A stretch of DNA of 64,000 nt. It comes from Hyaloperonospora brassicae. Its lineage: Eukaryota > Oomycota > Peronosporomycetes > Peronosporales > Peronosporaceae. Both the position numbers and the translations under genes were made by a program. The stretch lies in NCBI GenBank assembly GCA_947650285.1, contig CANTFL010000483.1, forward strand, positions 124,001 to 188,000. Direction: 5' to 3'. The notes below the pieces were generated by a model, which made no database searches, had not been told where the DNA came from, and saw only the letters and a program-made list of their open reading frames with translations. Positions 60,440 through 64,000 of the stretch are shown here, piece after piece; positions within the stretch are counted from its first letter, which is position 1; every line of letters begins with the position of its first letter.

Positions 60440-62957
60440 CTACTTCGGAATAAACTTACCGGACAGGCGGGCGATCGACGATCCTGGGTGATATTCAATG
60501 AGGGATCGAAACTGGTCGCGACAGGGTCCAGCAAAATCGAAGCGCGCCAACGCTGAGATCAGGTTGGGAACGTTCTTCTGTGGATCGCCAAGACCCGTAT
60601 ACCATGGACGCATCTCGAGCGGAGAAGGGATATGCATGAAGAAGGGATCCAGAAACAAGTCCAGGTTACATTGCTCGTCGATCATCCCCTGATGGATAAA
60701 ACGCAACACGGTCTTCCACCGGGGTCCGGATCGCGATCGCCGCTGTTTGCGCTGCTGGTAAAGCTTCGCCAGCTCCGGATCGCGATTGCGCTGATCGGCA
60801 GGCAGATATACGGCGTGGGTAGCTTCCCACAGACCATGTCGATTCCGGGTCTTGAAGTCGCGATACACGGACACCAACTCTGCAAACCAGCCAGTTGCGT
60901 GAAAAGATACCGGATTGACTTGTCTCGGATAGTTGTTTCAAGACTCTTGCTGGTATAGTTCCAACACTTGGACCGAGGTGACTAGCTGGGAATCCACTAT
61001 GATTCAGGCGGAGCAGCGTTGGATCGGGGAACGATGGGTGATGGAAAGATGTACCATTTCGGCCGCACAAGATGCTTAAATAAGGTATCCACGTCCATCT
61101 CTGCCACGCAAGTCAAGCTGACACGACGGGCCGACCACGGGTGCACGTGGTGGTGGGACCAGGGTACCCGATCGCGGTATCCGGGAAACCATTCAGCGTG
61201 GGGTACCCGGGTCGGGCCAAACGGTAGTATTCATCGGGCACAAGAAAAACATTCTCGGCTTCCCGTCAGTCACCGGTCATGCTGACCGATCCTTCGGAGT
61301 CGCTTGACGCTTCGCCAAACAGATACAACTTCGAGACTGTACGCTTCGCAGGTGTTGCGGATCCACTCGAAGTTGGGGGCGATCCAGACTTGGGACTGGG
61401 GGAATCCACTGGAATTGAGATCGATGTCGATCCAGAAGAAGGCGGAGCTTTCCTCGGCGATCCACGACGCCGCAACGAGGAGCGCGATCCAGACAAGGCG
61501 GCCAAAATATCTTCTTCAGAAGAGTCAAAAGGCTCTGTACCGGAGAGCGGTGGATCGCTGGCTGGGAGCTTCTGGGCCCGCTTACTTCCAGTTTGGGAGG
61601 CGGGTCGTGTTTTACTCGCGGTGCCTTGAGTCTATGGAGTCCATGCAGATTCTGACGTCGTTTTGGACTCGATAGAGCGAGTTGATCGAGAAGACCGCGC
61701 AGAGACGTAGAATGCTCTGGCTTGGGAAGCGGATCGTTTTGTACTCGCGGTGCCTTGAGTGGAGGTAGTCCGAGCCGATCCTGACGTAGCTTTGGGATTG
61801 TCAGAGCGAGTTAATCTGGAAGATCGCGCAAATACGCGGGGTGATCTATCCGATTTGGGCGTCTTGACAGGTTGCACTGGTCCAGTGGATCGCGGGAACT
61901 CATCGACTGATTTGGCCGAAGGGGAATCCGCCGATTTCTTCCCGGATCGCTTCATCTTCGCGGCGCGGGGACGCTTGATCGGGTGATTGAAATCCGTGGA
62001 CTTGGATCGCTTGCAGGTTAGTGGGGTAGCGGAAGCCGTGGACGAGACATTTGAAGAAATTTGGAGCGATCCAGACGCCAATTGAGGCAGGTGGGTCCGG
62101 ACCACGTCGCGATCGCGAACGGCCGAGATACACTTCTGTTCCCAGTCGCATGCTTGATTGCGTAGATGATCCACCTGGGCGTCCCGATCCGCGAGAGACT
62201 ATTGCAGCCGCTGCAACTCTGCCTCTACGCGCTCTTGTGCGCAGAGACGGTCTTGATATTTATTTGACGCGTCTTCCAACGCTATTCTGGCCATTTCAAG
62301 TTTCTTATAAACTTTGTTGAAGAGTTTTTTGTACTTCGATGCCTTGGGCGTGGCGACTTGAAGATCGTCACACGAATTCTGTTCCGCAGCAGCTAGACGT
62401 GAAGTCAACGTCTTTACTTGCTGTTGGGCGATGAACGATTCACGAGTTCGCCGACCCGTCTCGCGTTCCAAGTCCGCTTTGGCTTTAAAAAGAGCTGTCT
62501 GAAGCTCCCGGATCACGTGATTCTTCCCCAAACGCCGTGCCAACTCCGTCTGTAACCCGTGCAGCCTCTCCGTCAAGTTTCAATGATCGATTCAGAGGCC
62601 GAGATAACGCGCTTGGACATAGGTCGCCAGGCGCGGGGCAATCTCGGCGTACGATTGCAATTGCGTCTGCAGTCGGTCGATCTGCATTTTCTGGTCCCGA
62701 CACACTTCCTCCAACGAGTGGTAACCTGCAACAACCGCGTCCTGTAGGTCCAATTGATCGTAGAGTGCCGCGATCCCCGCAGTCAAGGTATCGCCATCCA
62801 CCAAGGATGCAGCACCTACCCGAGACAAAGGCAATACGACATGCCCTCCGCCAGTCGAAACCGTCAGTGGAAGGGAAGGCGGGATCGGATTAGCAGCCTC
62901 CGAGATGGAAGGTGCGGACGATGCAGGGTCCATGGGCGTTGTGGGTGCACAGTCCAT
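60440..62957 (-). pseudogene. Long antisense ORF of element B (coiled coil, unknown function), broken
   Basis: It reads opposite to gag-pol. The first ATG is at 62,957, 36 bp from the 3' LTR, so any promoter would lie in that LTR. Parts in order: a Pro/Ser-rich N-terminus (MDCAPTTPMDPASSAPSISE); a helical stretch (LEEVCRDQKMQIDRLQTQLQ); a coiled coil at 62,576-62,199 (KLFNKVYKKLEMARIALEDA); a basic Ser/Thr/Lys-rich part with likely nuclear-localisation character (KRPRAAKMKRSGKK); a Ser/Pro/Asp-rich part; and a C-terminal domain at 60,877-60,440 (NRHGLWEATHAVYLPADQRN, MHIPSPLEMRPWYTGLGDP). Breaks occur near 62,590, 62,190, 61,630, 61,525, 61,270 and 60,885. I do not recognise the family. Retrotransposon antisense ORFs are known from other gypsy lineages. 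Not translatable as one protein here. Confidence 0.75.
61593..61850 (-). repeat. 129-bp tandem duplication inside the antisense ORF
   Basis: Units 61,593-61,721 and 61,722-61,850 share TTGGGAGGCGGGTCG/TTGGGAAGCGGATCG, ACTCGCGGTGCCTTGAG and AGAGCGAGTT. 129 bp is 43 codons, so the duplication keeps the minus-strand frame (STQGTASTKRSASQ is one side of it). The copies have diverged by very roughly a fifth. Confidence 0.8.
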
Positions 62958-62993
62958 CGACACTGTACGTCGACCGCCGGTGCAGAGGGCGAT

Positions 62994-64000
62994 TGTGAAG
63001 AAGTGCAGAAGAATAATGATGGAAAGTGTGAATCGCGCCTACTGCATTAAGTGTAAGATCGATTTGATTGGTGGTGTGCTCTCGGAGATAGGCCCGTTGG
63101 CACGAATGGTGGTGTCACACGACTGAGTGACAGGAAATGACTGTGGGAATGATGAAGATTGATCTACCAAACGGTCAAGAAGGAGTATAGTCAAGGATCG
63201 ACGATTGACCGATCACGATCCGCGATCGAAGGTTTGGATCACCAAGGTACAAGAACCGGATCAATCAAGGGGTAAACATCAACTGGAGTACTGGATCGCT
63301 ATTGAAAATGTAAAATAGGTGAATATGGAAGCAAGCTGGATGAGTGCATCGTCAAGATCATTGAACATGCGAGGTCTTAAAAGCAACAGCGATTCGACGG
63401 TGGATGCCCGATCAGAGACTCGGGAGATTGATCACAATCCACCCTGGGTGTATAATGCTTGATTGTGTGGACACATAACTGGTGTGGATCACATACCGCG
63501 ATCCGATACCTCGCGATCCACTGCACCGCAATCCTCTGTACCGCGATCCACTATAAAGCGATCCACTATGGAGCGGATCGAGGTGGATCACATAACTGGT
63601 GTGGATCACATACCGCGATACACTACCTCGCGATCCACTGCACCGCGATCCGCCACCCGAGTATCTGCTGTGGACCACATGAGACAAGAAGTAAATTACA
63701 TAGACAGGCGATACGCACTAGAGATCTATCGAACATATAGGCATATTCATATGTTTTGGATTTGGTTGGTTAACATTAAAGAGAATTGAATTTGCAACGA
63801 AAGACACGCGTCGACTTCTTTCGGGCAGGAACTTTGGCCTCCCGTTGAATAGAGAGTCACCCACGTGTCTGCAATCTTTGCCCTTGGATTGTTTGGCCAG
63901 GCGGAACATCAGTTCTCAACCCCCTCCCTCAACTGATATCGGAAGCAGGGAACCTAGCGGTTCAGATTCAAAATAGCTAGACGGCTCAAGTGGTCAGGAG
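62994..64000 (+). repeat. 3' LTR of element B, cut off by the window edge
   Basis: It starts TGTGAAGAAGTGCAG at 62,994 and matches 50,411-50,713 and then 52,460 onward of the 5' LTR, without the reverse solo LTR. The array at 63,490-63,660 uses the words CCGCGATCCACTGCA and GGTGTGGATCACATACCGCG. The LTR end and the right target duplication lie beyond the window. The purine-rich tract expected before it is weak (GCAGAGGGCGAT). Confidence 0.9.

Overview
This window looks like repeat-dense, gene-poor nuclear DNA of a eukaryote. I infer an oomycete (Peronosporales-like plant pathogen) because the Ty3/gypsy gag-pol, its C-terminal chromodomain and the broken DDE_1 (CENP-B/pogo-like) transposase resemble the families that fill those genomes. 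That is family recognition from memory, not a database result. I see no intact host gene, no rRNA, no convincing tRNA and no CRISPR array. Every recognisable coding stretch is a broken transposable-element gene.

Layout. Positions 1-14.7 kb hold no recognisable gene. Positions 14.76-43.58 kb are one very old gypsy element (element A). Its two LTRs lie in the same orientation, with remnants between them of gag, a zinc knuckle, protease, RNase H, integrase, chromodomain and an antisense ORF. Element A is stuffed with later arrivals: a broken DDE_1 transposase (19.64-21.63 kb) and a large inverted repeat (arms 27,757-29,390 and 31,999-33,632, each 1,634 bp, 9 mismatches, no gaps). The space between the arms holds a solo LTR with a perfect 4-bp target duplication. 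Each arm contains most of an LTR, the two pointing away from each other. Positions 43.6-50.4 kb are unrecognisable apart from a solo LTR at 46,202-47,390.

Positions 50.4-64 kb are a younger gypsy element (element B) that runs off the right edge. Its order is 5' LTR, gag, zinc knuckle, protease, reverse transcriptase, the end of integrase, chromodomain, a long ORF on the opposite strand, and 3' LTR. Its 5' LTR is split by a reverse-oriented solo LTR. Its pol is split by a 438-bp TG...CA element flanked by a perfect 5-bp duplication. RNase H and the first part of integrase are missing, and a 69-bp repeat array sits in their place. B therefore cannot move by itself.

The most interesting items are (1) the antisense ORF, which starts about 36 bp inside the 3' LTR, carries a coiled coil and a conserved C-terminal domain, and is also traceable in element A; (2) the sharply bounded, 99.4% identical inverted repeat, which suggests gene conversion and could form a double-stranded RNA hairpin; and (3) the GATC-rich tandem arrays in the LTRs, different in each LTR lineage. 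Boundaries of the old LTRs are approximate; target duplications and motif positions were read base by base.
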